A stretch of DNA of 64,000 bases from an uncultured Synechococcus sp. (GCA_913049535.1 CAJWYF010000004.1:1-64000), one strand, 5' to 3'; counted from the stretch's first letter, positions 1 to 8,647 are shown. Notes: generated by a model from the sequence alone, not told the origin. Made by a program: numbers and translations.

Positions 1-5
1 TTGAG

Positions 6-341
6 TTAATCGAGCGGAAGCTCCCCTCGCGCGCAGAGATCACCCCAGCACAGAGCGCCTGATCCACTCCAGCGGGGTCTTACCGATTGCCACGGGGCAT
101 CCCCCTCGCGCATTTGAACCACGCCGCTGCCGTCATGGCTGAACTGCCACCGGCGTCCCTGCATGCTCACCTGCCAGCGACTGCCCGGTTCATCCATCTG
201 GAGCCGGCATGGTTGCCACTTGCTGCTGTTGTCGCGGCACTCAGCGGCGCCGGCAGCACCCGAGACCAGCAACAGCATCAGCGTCGCCAGGTGGAGCAAA
301 GGTCGGGGCACTGCAGCGGCCGCTCTTTTTTCACCATGCAC
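6..341 (-). CDS. Small secreted hypothetical protein
   Basis: I do not recognise the family. The frame reads 111 residues from a GTG at 341. An upstream ATG-containing extension to 425 would run into purS, so I prefer the GTG. Residues 15-33 form a hydrophobic, Ala/Leu-rich stretch ending in an Ala-rich cleavage-like site, which suggests export. The mature part is Trp-rich and has four cysteines, two near 35 and 45 and two near the C-terminus, so disulfides are possible. It is divergent from purS with 57 bases between them, a gap that must hold both promoters. Function unknown. Confidence 0.5.
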   Translation of the reverse strand: MHGEKRAAAAVPRPLLHLATLMLLLVSGAAGAAECRDNSSKWQPCRLQMDEPGSRWQVSMQGRRWQFSHDGSGVVQMREGDAPWQSVRPRWSGSGALCWGDLCARGELPLD

Positions 342-398
342 AGAAACGTTTCTGTTGGCAGCACCGGCTGCCAAGATCGAAGCAATTGCCCTCTCCTT

Positions 399-659
399 TT
401 GGCCCGTTTTCACGCTCGGGTGCAAGTGCAGCTGCGCCCGTCGGTCCTTGATCCCGCTGGGGAGGCCACCCGTGCTGCCGCTGGTCGTCTTGGCGTTGCG
501 GGTCTGCAGAGCCTGCGGATCGGCAAGGCGGTGGAGCTGAGTCTTGATGCAGAAAGTGAGGCCCAGGCCCGCGAGCAGGTTCAGCTGCTCTGCGATCGTC
601 TGCTGGCCAACCCAGTCACCGAAAACTGGACCATGAGCTTGGAGGAGCGCAAGGCGTGA
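399..659 (+). CDS. purS: Phosphoribosylformylglycinamidine synthase subunit PurS
   Basis: PurS is the small structural subunit of the three-part FGAM synthase (PurL-PurQ-PurS) of purine biosynthesis and helps channel ammonia from PurQ to PurL. The 86-residue product has the family's length and typical segments: an [16 protein letters not shown] start, a central RIGKxVEL strand and a C-terminal NPVTENW motif. The open frame extends far upstream, but family similarity begins at a TTG codon at 399, which gives a normal-length PurS. No ATG fits. The stop overlaps the purQ start in a GTGA, implying translational coupling. Confidence 0.88.
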   Translation: MARFHARVQVQLRPSVLDPAGEATRAAAGRLGVAGLQSLRIGKAVELSLDAESEAQAREQVQLLCDRLLANPVTENWTMSLEERKA

Positions 660-1309
660 GCGTCGGCATCGTCGTCTTTCCCGGATCCAACTGCGATCGG
701 GACATGGCCTGGGCGCTTGAGGGGGTGCTTGGCCTGTCGACCCGTTTTCTCTGGCATGAAGACACCGGGTTGGAGGACATCGACGCTGTTGTGCTCCCCG
801 GTGGGTTCAGCTATGGCGACTACCTGCGTTGTGGCGCCCTGGCTGGCCATGCTCCCCTGCTCCATGCCGTTCATGCCTTTGCAGCCGATGGTGGACCGGT
901 TCTCGGCATCTGTAACGGCTTCCAGATCCTCACGGAAATGGGCCTTCTCCCCGGTGCCTTGACTCGCAATCGCGGTTTGCATTTCATCTGCGAGCCCTGT
1001 CAGTTGAGCGTCAATCCCGGTCGTTGCCGCCTGCTCAAGGACTACAGCGATGGCGACAGGGCGACCTTCCCCATTGCCCACGGTGAGGGTTGCTATCAGT
1101 GCCCACCGGAGACGCTGGTGGAACTTGAGCAGAACGGTCAGCTGGTGCTGCGCTATTGCCGCAACCCCAACGGCTCTGTTCTGGATGTGGCCGGGGTTTG
1201 CAATGAGCAGGGCAATGTGCTCGGGTTGATGCCCCACCCTGAACGTGCCTGTGATCCACTCCTTGGTGGCCAGGACGGTCAAGCGTTGCTGAAGGCACTG
1301 CTGGGATGA
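656..1309 (+). CDS. purQ: Phosphoribosylformylglycinamidine synthase glutaminase subunit PurQ
   Basis: PurQ is the class I glutamine amidotransferase subunit that releases ammonia from glutamine for FGAM synthase. The 217-residue product has the nucleophile Cys86 in GICNGFQ and the His194/Glu196 pair in PHPE. It also has the [11 protein letters not shown] and GALTRNRG segments typical of PurQ. It starts with GTG at 656, overlapping the purS stop. Its own stop overlaps the next start as ATGA, so purS, purQ and the peptidase gene are probably translated as one operon. The cytosolic purine role is certain from the family. Confidence 0.97.
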   Translation: MSVGIVVFPGSNCDRDMAWALEGVLGLSTRFLWHEDTGLEDIDAVVLPGGFSYGDYLRCGALAGHAPLLHAVHAFAADGGPVLGICNGFQILTEMGLLPGALTRNRGLHFICEPCQLSVNPGRCRLLKDYSDGDRATFPIAHGEGCYQCPPETLVELEQNGQLVLRYCRNPNGSVLDVAGVCNEQGNVLGLMPHPERACDPLLGGQDGQALLKALLG

Positions 1310-2253
1310 AGCTGAATCGGCGAGAGCTGCTCTTGGCCCTCTCGGCGATCACGGGCGCGTGGGCGTTGCAGCGACCGGTGCGTGCTGCCGCCGAGCGACC
1401 GGCACCGCTGCGGCAGGGGGACCGGCTGGTTGCGGTTTCTCCAGGCACCTGGGCCGATCCGGATTCGCTGCAAGGTGAGCGGGGTTGGTCCTCGCTTTAC
1501 AAGGGATGGGGGCTTGAGCTGATCATCCCTGCGGTGGCGTTGGAACAGTGGGCCTACTTCTCCGGCACGGATAAGGATCGCTCTGCAGCCCTGCGCCAGG
1601 CCTGGACTGATCCCAATGCCCGTGGTGTGGTGTGCATCGCCGGCGGCTGGGGTGCAGCACGAACCTTGGAAGCCGGCTTTGACGTGCCGGCGCATCCCCG
1701 CTGGTGCGTTGGATTCTCAGATAACAGTGCGCTGCTGCTGGCCCAGCTTGCTGCGGGCTCGCAGGGCGGCATCCACGGCTGGAAAGATGATCGCGTGCGT
1801 CAGCTGCTGATGGGTGAACCTGTTGCTCCGCTGCAGGGGCGCCCACGCCGCAGTGGCGTGGCGGAGGGTCCGCTGGTTGTCAGCAATCTGACGGTGGCCA
1901 CGCACCTGATCGGCACGCCCTGGATGCCCAATCTTGATGGCGCACTGCTGGTGCTGGAAGACACCGGAGAGGCGCCGTATCGCGTGGATCGCATGCTGAC
2001 CCACTGGCGTACGGCCGGCCTGCTGGGGAACCTTGCAGGGGTGGGAATCGGACGCTTTGGATGGCGGCCCGACCCGGGTGATGTCTACCCCGGTGATCTC
2101 AGCCTGGATGAGGTGCTCATGGACCGCCTCGGCAGCCTTGGTGTGCCGGTGATCAGCGATCTGCCCGTCGGCCATGGCCAACCGAACAAGGCCCTGCCGA
2201 TGGGTGGCAGGGCCCGGCTCGATGGGACAAACGGTCAGCTGACCGTTCTTTGA
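1306..2253 (+). CDS. LD-carboxypeptidase (peptidase S66 family)
   Basis: This is a serine peptidase of the LdcA/MccF family, which trims L,D-peptide bonds such as those of murein tetrapeptides. Of 315 residues, the first 27 or so look like a signal with an [10 protein letters not shown] start, possibly Tat-type. The catalytic set matches S66: Ser138 in GFSDNS, Glu218 in VLEDTGE and His290 in VGHGQPN. It overlaps the purQ stop by ATGA. An exported murein peptidase coupled to purine genes is an odd operon partner. The substrate could also be another L,D-peptide or a microcin-like conjugate. The family call is firm, the exact substrate inferred. Confidence 0.88.
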   Translation: MKLNRRELLLALSAITGAWALQRPVRAAAERPAPLRQGDRLVAVSPGTWADPDSLQGERGWSSLYKGWGLELIIPAVALEQWAYFSGTDKDRSAALRQAWTDPNARGVVCIAGGWGAARTLEAGFDVPAHPRWCVGFSDNSALLLAQLAAGSQGGIHGWKDDRVRQLLMGEPVAPLQGRPRRSGVAEGPLVVSNLTVATHLIGTPWMPNLDGALLVLEDTGEAPYRVDRMLTHWRTAGLLGNLAGVGIGRFGWRPDPGDVYPGDLSLDEVLMDRLGSLGVPVISDLPVGHGQPNKALPMGGRARLDGTNGQLTVL

Positions 2254-2853
2254 TCAGTTGACGGCGGCAAAGAAATCCTTGCTGCCGACAGGATCGGGAT
2301 TCATGGTGCGATCGCCAGGAGTCCAGTTGGCGGGGCAGACCTCGTCGGGGTTGGACTCGACGTGCTGGAAGGCCTGCAGCACGCGCAGGGTTTCTTCCAC
2401 GTTGCGGCCCACGGGCAGGTTGTTGATGGTGGCGTGCTGAACCACACCTTCAGGATTGATGATGAACAGACCGCGCAGGGCCACACCTTCCTCCTCATCG
2501 AGAACGCCATAGGCGCGCGCGATGTCCTTCTTGAGGTCAGCGACGAGGGGGTAGTTGATATCACCCAGGCCGCCTTGCTTCCGGTCGGTCTGCACCCAGG
2601 CGAGGTGGCTGAACTGGCTATCGACCGAGACGCCGAGCACTTCGGTGTTCAGGGCCTTGAAGGCGTCATAGCGATCGGAGAACGCGGTGATCTCCGTGGG
2701 GCAGACAAAGGTGAAATCGAGCGGATAGAAGAACAGCACCACATACTTGCCGCGGTACTGGGACAGCTTGATGTCCTGAAATTCCTGGTCGACCACTGCG
2801 GTGGCGGTGAAGTCAGGGGCCTGCAGGCCAACGCGGAAGACGCCGTTGCTCAT
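2254..2853 (-). CDS. 2-Cys peroxiredoxin
   Basis: A typical 2-Cys peroxiredoxin (AhpC/TSA family) that reduces hydrogen peroxide and organic peroxides using thioredoxin. In 199 residues I see the peroxidatic Cys51 in FVCPTE and the resolving Cys173 in EVCPA. There is a GGLG loop at 94-97 and a C-terminal FF in place of the usual YF. The GGLG plus C-terminal aromatic pair are features linked to overoxidation sensitivity. It converges with the LD-carboxypeptidase with no gap and is divergent from the small gene at 2978. Cytosolic antioxidant defence in a phototroph is the expected role. Confidence 0.96.
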   Translation of the reverse strand: MSNGVFRVGLQAPDFTATAVVDQEFQDIKLSQYRGKYVVLFFYPLDFTFVCPTEITAFSDRYDAFKALNTEVLGVSVDSQFSHLAWVQTDRKQGGLGDINYPLVADLKKDIARAYGVLDEEEGVALRGLFIINPEGVVQHATINNLPVGRNVEETLRVLQAFQHVESNPDEVCPANWTPGDRTMNPDPVGSKDFFAAVN

Positions 2854-2977
2854 GGGTGATGCGTGGAATCAGGCAACTCAGCTTATGCGGACTGAGTACG
2901 CCTAAGGGCCATGAAAAATTAACACGGCCCCCCCTGCGCTGCGACGTAGCCTGAAGCTCTCTGAGCAAGAAACTCCA

Positions 2978-3247
2978 TTGGCTTGGGACCAGGCGTTGAT
3001 GCGCAAATACAACAACACGGGCCACTTCCGTCTGCTGAATCAGCTGCGCAATGAGTTGAAGAAAAATCCAGTCGTGCGCCCGAAGGCCAGCGACAGCGCC
3101 GATGTCAGCAGCAGCAGCCGAACCGTGGAGGTAAGACCCCAGCACCCCACGTATCAGAACCGCACAGCCAGGCGCAGCGCTCCTGCTGAAACCAACCCTT
3201 CAGCCAGCAGCTTCCGGGAACGCCTCAACGCCATTGAAATGCGCTAG
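2978..3247 (+). CDS. Small basic conserved hypothetical protein
   Basis: An 89-residue basic protein. The first 30 residues, around RKYNNTGHFRLLNQLR, look like a folded helical segment that I associate with a short marine-cyanobacterial family. The rest is Ser/Pro/Arg-rich and probably disordered, ending in a short amphipathic stretch (FRERLNAIEM). The start is a TTG at 2978. An ATG at 2999 would remove seven residues, but the WDQAL segment before it seems part of the family pattern. It is followed by tRNA-Met on the opposite strand. Function unknown. Confidence 0.6.
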   Translation: MAWDQALMRKYNNTGHFRLLNQLRNELKKNPVVRPKASDSADVSSSSRTVEVRPQHPTYQNRTARRSAPAETNPSASSFRERLNAIEMR

Positions 3248-3273
3248 GTGGCGCCAGATGCACGATCAAACAA

Positions 3274-3347
3274 TGGCTCGGGGGAGACTTGAACTCCCGA
3301 CCCCAGGGTTATGAATCCTGTGCTCTGACCAGCTGAGCTACCGAGCC
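3274..3347 (-). tRNA. trnM: tRNA-Met (anticodon CAT, elongator type)
   Basis: The reverse strand folds as a 74-base cloverleaf: a 7-bp acceptor stem GGCTCGG/CCGAGCC, discriminator A, a GCTC/GAGC D stem, anticodon loop TTCATAA and a GGGAG/CTCCC T stem with TTCAAGT loop. CCA is not encoded, since TTG follows the discriminator. The lowest anticodon-stem pair (31-39) is an A-C mismatch. The absence of initiator features at the acceptor end supports elongator tRNA-Met. It lies 27 bases downstream of the M23 peptidase stop on the same strand, so it may share that transcript. Confidence 0.95.
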
Positions 3348-3374
3348 GTGGTGATCCCTGACTTTAAGGGATGA

Positions 3375-4430
3375 TCAACCCCTCGAGGCCAGGAGAACCA
3401 TCGGGTTGACCGCACCGCGGCCGGGACGATGAATCTCGAAATGGAGATGGGGCCCTGTGCTGCGACCGGTGCTTCCCATCCGGGCGATCGGTGTGCCCTG
3501 ACGCACTTGCATGCCCTTGCGCACAAGCAGACGACTGTTGTGGGCATAACGGGTTTTGCTGCCATCGCTATGGACCAGTTCGACCAAATAGCCATAACCA
3601 CCGGAACTCCAGCCTGAGAAGGCCACACGCCCATCGGCCGCCGCAATGATCGGTGTGCCCACGCTGTTGGCCACGTCGATGCCCTTGTGCATGCGCCCCC
3701 AACGCCAGCCATAACCAGAGGTCAACGACCCCTTGGCTGGCCAGATGAACCCTGACAACTCAGGCCGGCGCAGTTCACCGAAATCGGGCAACTGGGGCCA
3801 GCTGAGGCCGCCGCTGCTGGTCGGAATCACAGCCAGGCTCGTCCTGCGGGCATGGGCTGCACCCATGGCTGCGTTGGCCACCGTTGAATGCAGGGCTGAA
3901 ACCTTGGCGAGCAGCGGACGGCGCTTGAGATCAGTCGGGCGCTGCTCTTGGAGCGTCTCTTCATCCAGAGAGGCGACCATGAATAGCGATGACCTGCTGC
4001 TGCCTGGGATGGCAACCCAGCTGCGATCAGGGAAGGTGTGATCGTCAGCCACCCCGTTGAGCTGGGCGAGACGCTCGGCTGAATAATCGAGCTCATCGGC
4101 CAGCTCGCTCAAGGTGATGTCCTGCTGGGCGCGAATCCACAGGGTGGAGGGCTCCGCTGCCGCGGTGGTCTCAGCGCTGAATGCTTCTGCGTCCTGCTCG
4201 GCTTGAGCGTCGCTGCTGATACCGGGCTCGCTGCCGAAAGGATCAACATCCAAGGCAATGCCTTCAGCCACCTCGGGCTCAAGGGCCGGAGGAGCGATTA
4301 GGGGCGTTGGAATCGGGGGGAGATCAGCAAGATCGAAGCTCGACTGGCTCCAGCTTGGAAACCCTGCTGCTGCCATCAATCCCAGCGGAAAGGAGCAGGT
4401 GCCAAGTAGAAACAGAGTCGTGGGCTTCAT
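3375..4430 (-). CDS. LysM and M23 family metallopeptidase, murein hydrolase-like
   Basis: A 351-residue exported zinc endopeptidase of the LytM/lysostaphin family, acting on murein cross-links or as a NlpD/EnvC-type activator. From ATG 4430 it has an N-terminal hydrophobic signal at about 5-23, a Pro/Glu-rich linker and a LysM-like murein-binding segment near 97-143. The C-terminal M23 domain keeps the zinc ligands: His248 and Asp252 in HKGID, and His328/His330 in HLHFE. All catalytic positions are present, so it is probably an active enzyme. An inverted repeat lies about 60 bases upstream of the start. tRNA-Met follows it. Confidence 0.93.
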   Translation of the reverse strand: MKPTTLFLLGTCSFPLGLMAAAGFPSWSQSSFDLADLPPIPTPLIAPPALEPEVAEGIALDVDPFGSEPGISSDAQAEQDAEAFSAETTAAAEPSTLWIRAQQDITLSELADELDYSAERLAQLNGVADDHTFPDRSWVAIPGSSRSSLFMVASLDEETLQEQRPTDLKRRPLLAKVSALHSTVANAAMGAAHARRTSLAVIPTSSGGLSWPQLPDFGELRRPELSGFIWPAKGSLTSGYGWRWGRMHKGIDVANSVGTPIIAAADGRVAFSGWSSGGYGYLVELVHSDGSKTRYAHNSRLLVRKGMQVRQGTPIARMGSTGRSTGPHLHFEIHRPGRGAVNPMVLLASRG

Positions 4431-4489
4431 GCACAACCAAACAAAGAACAACCCCTCCGGAGAAGCCGATATCCAGGGGTCGAGTGGAA

Positions 4490-4509
4490 TTTACCTGTCT
4501 GTAGGTAAA
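4490..4509. promoter_or_regulatory. Perfect inverted repeat TTTACCT-N6-AGGTAAA
   Basis: Two 7-base arms, TTTACCT and AGGTAAA, flank a 6-base spacer in the 136-base gap between the trmL stop and the M23 peptidase start (both genes leftward). Its position 60-80 bases upstream of the peptidase ATG suits an operator. It has no GC-rich stem and no T-run, so it is a poor terminator. The regulator is unknown. The repeat is seen directly and the role is inferred. Confidence 0.4.
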
Positions 4510-4566
4510 CCCACAAGGGTTGCGCTGTCGATCAATCCTCTGGCCATTGGATAACGACAGCCAGTC

Positions 4567-5022
4567 TCAGAGTTTGAGTTGCCTGCGGGCCTCGAACAGC
4601 ACGATGCCAACGGCAACCGACAGATTCAGGCTACGAACGGCCTCGCAGGGCATTGGAATCTGCAGCAGCACGTCGCAGGTTTCTCTGACCTCATTGGAGA
4701 GACCTTTGGTTTCACAGCCGAACAACAACCAATCGTCGTTGCGGTAGTCCCACTCCAAATAGGAGCAACGTGCATGCCGGCTGAGGCCCACCAAGCGACC
4801 ACCCAGGGGCCTTTGGTGGTCATGAAACCGCTGCCAGTCGTCGTGGCGGGTCAGGGGGACATGGGGCCAGTAGTCCAGTCCAGCGCGGCGCAGCTGGCGA
4901 TCATTGATCTCAAATCCCAGGGGTTCCACCAGGTGCAGCGGTGTTGCCGTCGCAGCGCAGGTGCGCGCCACATTGCCGGTGTTGGGCGGAATCTCCGGTT
5001 CGACCAGGACGATCTGTGGCAT
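4567..5022 (-). CDS. trmL: tRNA (cytidine/uridine-2'-O-)-methyltransferase TrmL
   Basis: A small SPOUT-fold methyltransferase that modifies the 2'-O of the wobble base (position 34) of tRNA-Leu in E. coli. The 151-residue product begins MPQIVLVEPEIPPNTGN at ATG 5022. It has the SAM-knot motifs LLFGCETKGLS and IPMPCEAVRSLNLSVAVGI, diagnostic of TrmL. The longer open frame to 5181 lies inside cobU and lacks family similarity. The start follows the cobU stop within a base or two, so the two are probably co-transcribed. Length is normal and no key residue is missing. Confidence 0.94.
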   Translation of the reverse strand: MPQIVLVEPEIPPNTGNVARTCAATATPLHLVEPLGFEINDRQLRRAGLDYWPHVPLTRHDDWQRFHDHQRPLGGRLVGLSRHARCSYLEWDYRNDDWLLFGCETKGLSNEVRETCDVLLQIPMPCEAVRSLNLSVAVGIVLFEARRQLKL

Positions 5023-5023
5023 C

Positions 5024-5596
5024 TCAGCCCGCGGACGGCACAACGGTTGCCAGCCCATGCAACGGCAAAGCCCGCCCGGCGCTGACCAGCCAGCATTGCT
5101 GGCAGCGCTCGCCGCAGCGGCGCACCAACGCTCCGTTGCGATCGCGGAACACACCGCCGATGGCTGTGGGCGGAACCACACCCCAACCCACTTCCTCAGC
5201 GACGATCACCAGGCTGCTGCTGCGATGCTCCACAGCCGCAAGAAACGCGATCTGTTGTTGCTCCCAGGCGGTGGCATCGGCATCAAGCCCAGCAGCAACG
5301 ATGCCTCCAAGGGAATCCAGCAGGATGTGATGCTCACGCAGGGATGGATCAGCCAACACCTTGATGACCTCATCGGCTTGGGCGGCCTCCACCAGATTCC
5401 AGTGGGCAGGCCTCCTGAGGCGATGTTTCTCAAGACGCGCCTCCCAGCTGGCGTCGCCAGCGGCAGCTGGTCCTGTTGCCAGGTACGTCACTGGGGAGGA
5501 CGTTGCCGCTGAGAGGACACCGACTTGATGCTCGGCCCACTCGCTTTTGCCGCCGCGACTGGGTCCTGTGATGAGTTGGTGCTCAGCCACCGCCAT
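5024..5596 (-). CDS. cobU: Adenosylcobinamide kinase / guanylyltransferase CobU
   Basis: A bifunctional enzyme of the cobalamin nucleotide-loop pathway: it phosphorylates adenosylcobinamide and then transfers GMP to give AdoCbi-GDP. The 190-residue product has the P-loop GPSRGGKS at 11-18, the RLEKHRLRRP block with the conserved His58 of the nucleotide-transfer region, the LLDSLGG strand and VAEEVGWGVVP near the C-terminus. It overlaps the PxcA gene by 14 bases upstream and abuts trmL downstream. With cobN at 33.8 kb and B12-dependent metH, it supports corrinoid self-sufficiency. Confidence 0.95.
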   Translation of the reverse strand: MAVAEHQLITGPSRGGKSEWAEHQVGVLSAATSSPVTYLATGPAAAGDASWEARLEKHRLRRPAHWNLVEAAQADEVIKVLADPSLREHHILLDSLGGIVAAGLDADATAWEQQQIAFLAAVEHRSSSLVIVAEEVGWGVVPPTAIGGVFRDRNGALVRRCGERCQQCWLVSAGRALPLHGLATVVPSAG

Positions 5597-6722
5597 TCAT
5601 GCCCCGCAGTGTCGTCACCGAAGACGGCGAGACACGGTTGAGGTAGCGGAAGATCCAGTACTTGAAGATCGTCGCCAGGATCACTGGGAATGTGGCGATG
5701 AATAAGTCAATGAACTTCTCCTCTGCCGGGATCCCGAGGTGCGACGAGATGCCTTGCAACAGCACCGTCCAGCCCTCCGGGCTGTGGAAGCCGACAAAGA
5801 TGTCGGTGAACAGGATGATGACGAAGGCCTTGGCGTTGTCGCTGAGGCCGTAGACGACTTCATCAAAGAAACCCCGTAGGACGCGGATTTCATCGCGACC
5901 AAACAGGCACACCAGCACAAATCCAGCGGTGGCTACCAGATCGGCCAGGACATTTTTGATCGCCGTTGTGCTCTCAGAATCAGCTTCGTCCTTGAGTTCC
6001 TCTGCCTTTTGACTGAGCTTGAGCCGCAGCTCCTCGCTGGAGGGGGCGTCCTGGCCTTCCAGTAGCGCGGCAAATTCCAGTTCTGCTTTGTATTCCCTCA
6101 AGCTGGCAACCGCTGACTGCTGCAGCCGCGGCTTGGTGTAGCTGAGAAACGGGACATCCGGTGCGATCTGATCCACCACCGGGGAGATCAGGTAGGTGCG
6201 TGAGATCTGCTGCAGCAGCAAGGGCACCAGCACCATCAGCAGCAGGATGCGCAGGGACACCAGCGTGGAGTCACGACGCCGCCGGAAGCCAGCCACCACA
6301 TTGGCTTCTGCTTCCGGGTCCAACTGGTTCCGCACACGGTCAAACACCCCCAGCAAGCTGCGAGGCAGCGGGTCCGGCCGCTGCGAGAGCCCCTGATTGT
6401 CATTGCCGCGATAACGGCGAACCACGGACTCGATCAGCTGCAGCTGCCGTAGCTCCTGGTTGTCGAGTTCACCACGCCGGCGCTCAATGCTGCCCAGCAA
6501 TTCGCGGCAAACGATCAGTGCTGAACGAAACCGCCGGAAGATCTGAACCTGGGTGGCCTGCGGCAGGCCCAGATCCACATTGGTGCGGACCGGCCTGTCG
6601 TTGAAATATTCCAGTTCAAGACCCTGAATCATCAAGGCGGCCTCGTAGGCCTGCTCCAGATCGCTGCTGAGCTCAAGCGAATCTGCCTTGGAGAAAGCGC
6701 CCAGCCAGTTGTTCAATCCCAT
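5583..6722 (-). CDS. pxcA: Proton extrusion protein PxcA (CemA family)
   Basis: PxcA is a plasma-membrane protein needed for light-induced, sodium-dependent proton release in cyanobacteria. Its plastid counterpart is CemA/Ycf10. The 379-residue product has a long hydrophilic N-terminal half, rich in Arg/Glu and likely helical. A first membrane segment lies near 155-185, followed by a charged region, then the C-terminal CemA-like block with FVLVCLFGRDEIRVLRGF, FTDIFVGFHSPEGW and FPVILATIFKYWIFRYLN. That block is the family signature. It heads a leftward cluster with cobU and trmL and overlaps cobU by 14 bases. Confidence 0.93.
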   Translation of the reverse strand: MGLNNWLGAFSKADSLELSSDLEQAYEAALMIQGLELEYFNDRPVRTNVDLGLPQATQVQIFRRFRSALIVCRELLGSIERRRGELDNQELRQLQLIESVVRRYRGNDNQGLSQRPDPLPRSLLGVFDRVRNQLDPEAEANVVAGFRRRRDSTLVSLRILLLMVLVPLLLQQISRTYLISPVVDQIAPDVPFLSYTKPRLQQSAVASLREYKAELEFAALLEGQDAPSSEELRLKLSQKAEELKDEADSESTTAIKNVLADLVATAGFVLVCLFGRDEIRVLRGFFDEVVYGLSDNAKAFVIILFTDIFVGFHSPEGWTVLLQGISSHLGIPAEEKFIDLFIATFPVILATIFKYWIFRYLNRVSPSSVTTLRGMNGGG

Positions 6723-6758
6723 GCCGCGGCCAGGGTCATGGCCACATCATGGCCATGA

Positions 6759-7412
6759 TCAGCGAGAGAACACCCACCAGGTGGCCATCGGCACAAGCGT
6801 GCCGAGCACCATCAAGACCGTGATCCAAACCCAGGCTTTGCTCTCGGCAGTCTCTTCTTTGGTCGGCACATTGCTGACGACAACCTGGGTTTCTGCCAGC
6901 AGCGGTGGGCCGGGGTCCTCTCCGCCAGCCAAGACGGTTTCCAGACGGGTCAATCCATCGACCACGGCTTGGCGGTAGCGATCCCCATCGCGCAGGGGAA
7001 GGGCCATGGTCTCCTCTGCGGTGCTCTCGAGCAGGCTCTCTGGCAGACGCTGCTGCACCCCGGCATCAGCCTTGATCGCGGCTGAATTGGTGGCTGTTTC
7101 AACGACAAGCAATAGTGAGCCGTCATCACCGGCATGCCAGCGCTTCAGCAGATCGCTCGCAAAACCATCAAGGTCGACGCCGTAATCCAAGCGACGCAGC
7201 GTCACCAGATTGGCGTTGATGTGGTCTTGCTCGAGTCGCTCCAATCGCTTGGAGAGCTCACCATTGGTGGCGCGGCTGAGAACGTCGGCTCCATCCACCA
7301 GATGGTTCTCCGGAGCCTGGGCAGGAAAGTCCTGGGGGGCGACAGCCAGCGCTGAACCAGCAGGAACCAGCAGGGCCAACGACAGCACCAGGGCCAGCAG
7401 CACGCGGGTCAT
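6759..7412 (-). CDS. TPM-domain protein, Psb32-like photosystem II repair factor
   Basis: A 217-residue membrane-anchored TPM-domain protein resembling cyanobacterial Psb32, which protects photosystem II and speeds its repair after light damage. From ATG 7412 there is a cleavable signal (about 1-22), then a lumenal or periplasmic TPM domain with the VDGADVLSR start and the LLVVETATNSAAIKADAGV core. A C-terminal membrane helix lies at about 190-212. The longer frame to 7460 overlaps the TerB-like gene and adds a basic, Pro-rich stretch, so I prefer 7412. Family call firm, PSII role inferred. Confidence 0.82.
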   Translation of the reverse strand: MTRVLLALVLSLALLVPAGSALAVAPQDFPAQAPENHLVDGADVLSRATNGELSKRLERLEQDHINANLVTLRRLDYGVDLDGFASDLLKRWHAGDDGSLLLVVETATNSAAIKADAGVQQRLPESLLESTAEETMALPLRDGDRYRQAVVDGLTRLETVLAGGEDPGPPLLAETQVVVSNVPTKEETAESKAWVWITVLMVLGTLVPMATWWVFSR

Positions 7413-7450
7413 CGCTTGGAGAGGAGCTGGGGCCAGTCTGCCCCGTCGCT

Positions 7451-7861
7451 TTACTCGCAAGCCAGGGCATCACGGTGCAGCATGTCCATCACCTCAACGA
7501 TGGCCTTGCTGGTCTGCTCAGGCAGCTGCAGCTGCTGGGCCAGATCCGTGATGAAGGCATGCTCTTCTGGCTCCAGCACGCGATCGGCGCGCACCAGCTG
7601 GATCGCCACCGCCAGCGCTGTCTCCCGCTGCTGTTCATTCAACTGCGGGACGGCCTGACTCACCAGGGCTTCGGTGCCCTTCTCCCGCCAGATGGCCAGT
7701 AGATCATCAAAGAGCGAGGCCATGGCCTGCTCATCCATGGCGACGTAGGGCGTGCGAAATTCCAGCTCAATGCGCAGGCTGCGGGCTTCATCACGGCCGA
7801 GCACCCCATCACTTGCCACGGCGGCAAGACAAATGGCGGCAAAGGCTTGCGCCGGGGTCAT
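7451..7861 (-). CDS. TerB-like tellurite resistance family protein
   Basis: A 136-residue all-helical cytosolic protein of the TerB superfamily, many members of which have two acidic clusters that bind metal at the membrane surface. Visible pattern: AAVASDGVLGRDE at 14-26 and a second similar ADRVLEPEEHAF segment near 89-100, the duplicated acidic loop typical of TerB. Stand-alone TerB proteins like this are common in cyanobacteria without a tellurite operon, so tellurite resistance should not be assumed. It sits upstream of the Psb32-like gene on the same strand, 38 bases away. Confidence 0.8.
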   Translation of the reverse strand: MTPAQAFAAICLAAVASDGVLGRDEARSLRIELEFRTPYVAMDEQAMASLFDDLLAIWREKGTEALVSQAVPQLNEQQRETALAVAIQLVRADRVLEPEEHAFITDLAQQLQLPEQTSKAIVEVMDMLHRDALACE

Positions 7862-7933
7862 GGAGATCAGGCGGTTTCCTCCATTTCAGCCACGGCAGCG
7901 CAGGATGGCAGCTCTGGTTGACCCAATCGGTTC

Positions 7934-8647
7934 ATGCCTGCTTCGGCGCTGACGGTGTTGATCGGTGGCCTGGTCGGGCTGCTGCTGACGGTGATCAATG
8001 CCGTCACGTTCCATCCAGCTGCGGATGCGGTGCCTCCAGCCTTTGAGCGAGCCTCGGTGCTGAGCGGCGCCTTGGCGGTGGTGTTGCTGCTGGTGGCCAT
8101 CCTGTGGACCCAGGCCAATCCCCGTGACCCTGAACGGGTCGAGCTCAATGGAGCCAAGGGCTTGGAGCTCGATGCCTCTCTTCCGGATCCCCTGAAGCAG
8201 GAGCTGGGCTGGGGCAGCACGATGCTGCTGACCGCCACACCAGCAGCAACCCTGCTTCTGGTCTGGCAGCAGCAGACCGTGCTCAGGCGCGGCGTTCTGG
8301 GCTCTGCTGGGTTCAAGGCCGGGCCGATCGTGCAGCGGGCCCTCGAGAAGCAACAGCTGATTTCACTGGTGAACCTGGCGCTGTATCCGGGCCGTGATGA
8401 ATTCAGCTACCTGCCGGAATCAACACCAGCGGTGGTGGTGCAACCCATCGGTTCGGCGGGGGTGTTGATTGTCGGTGGGTGGTCCCCCCGCTGTTTCAGC
8501 CGCAGTGATGAGGTCTGGATCACTGGTTGGGCCCAAAAGCTCAGAACTGAACTGGAGCAGCTGCCGGGCTTGGGGCTGAGGGATCAGGGCTCTTCTCCTG
8601 AATCTGAAGCTGGGTCTCCACCCGTTGACCGGGAGCAGAAAACTTGA
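7934..8647 (+). CDS. Cofactor assembly of complex C subunit B (CCB-type)
   Basis: A 237-residue membrane protein resembling the CCB2/CCB4 family that attaches heme c(n) to cytochrome b6 on the stromal side. There are two N-terminal membrane helices (about 5-25 and 42-60) with a short loop. A soluble domain follows, with ATLLLVWQQQTVLRRG, a KAGPIVQRALEKQQLISL segment and a VVVQPIGSAGVLIVGGWSPRCFS block. The last 30 residues are Ser/Pro/Glu-rich. The 3' 107 bases are antisense to the end of lptC, an unusually long convergent overlap. Function follows from family similarity. Confidence 0.8.
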   Translation: MPASALTVLIGGLVGLLLTVINAVTFHPAADAVPPAFERASVLSGALAVVLLLVAILWTQANPRDPERVELNGAKGLELDASLPDPLKQELGWGSTMLLTATPAATLLLVWQQQTVLRRGVLGSAGFKAGPIVQRALEKQQLISLVNLALYPGRDEFSYLPESTPAVVVQPIGSAGVLIVGGWSPRCFSRSDEVWITGWAQKLRTELEQLPGLGLRDQGSSPESEAGSPPVDREQKT

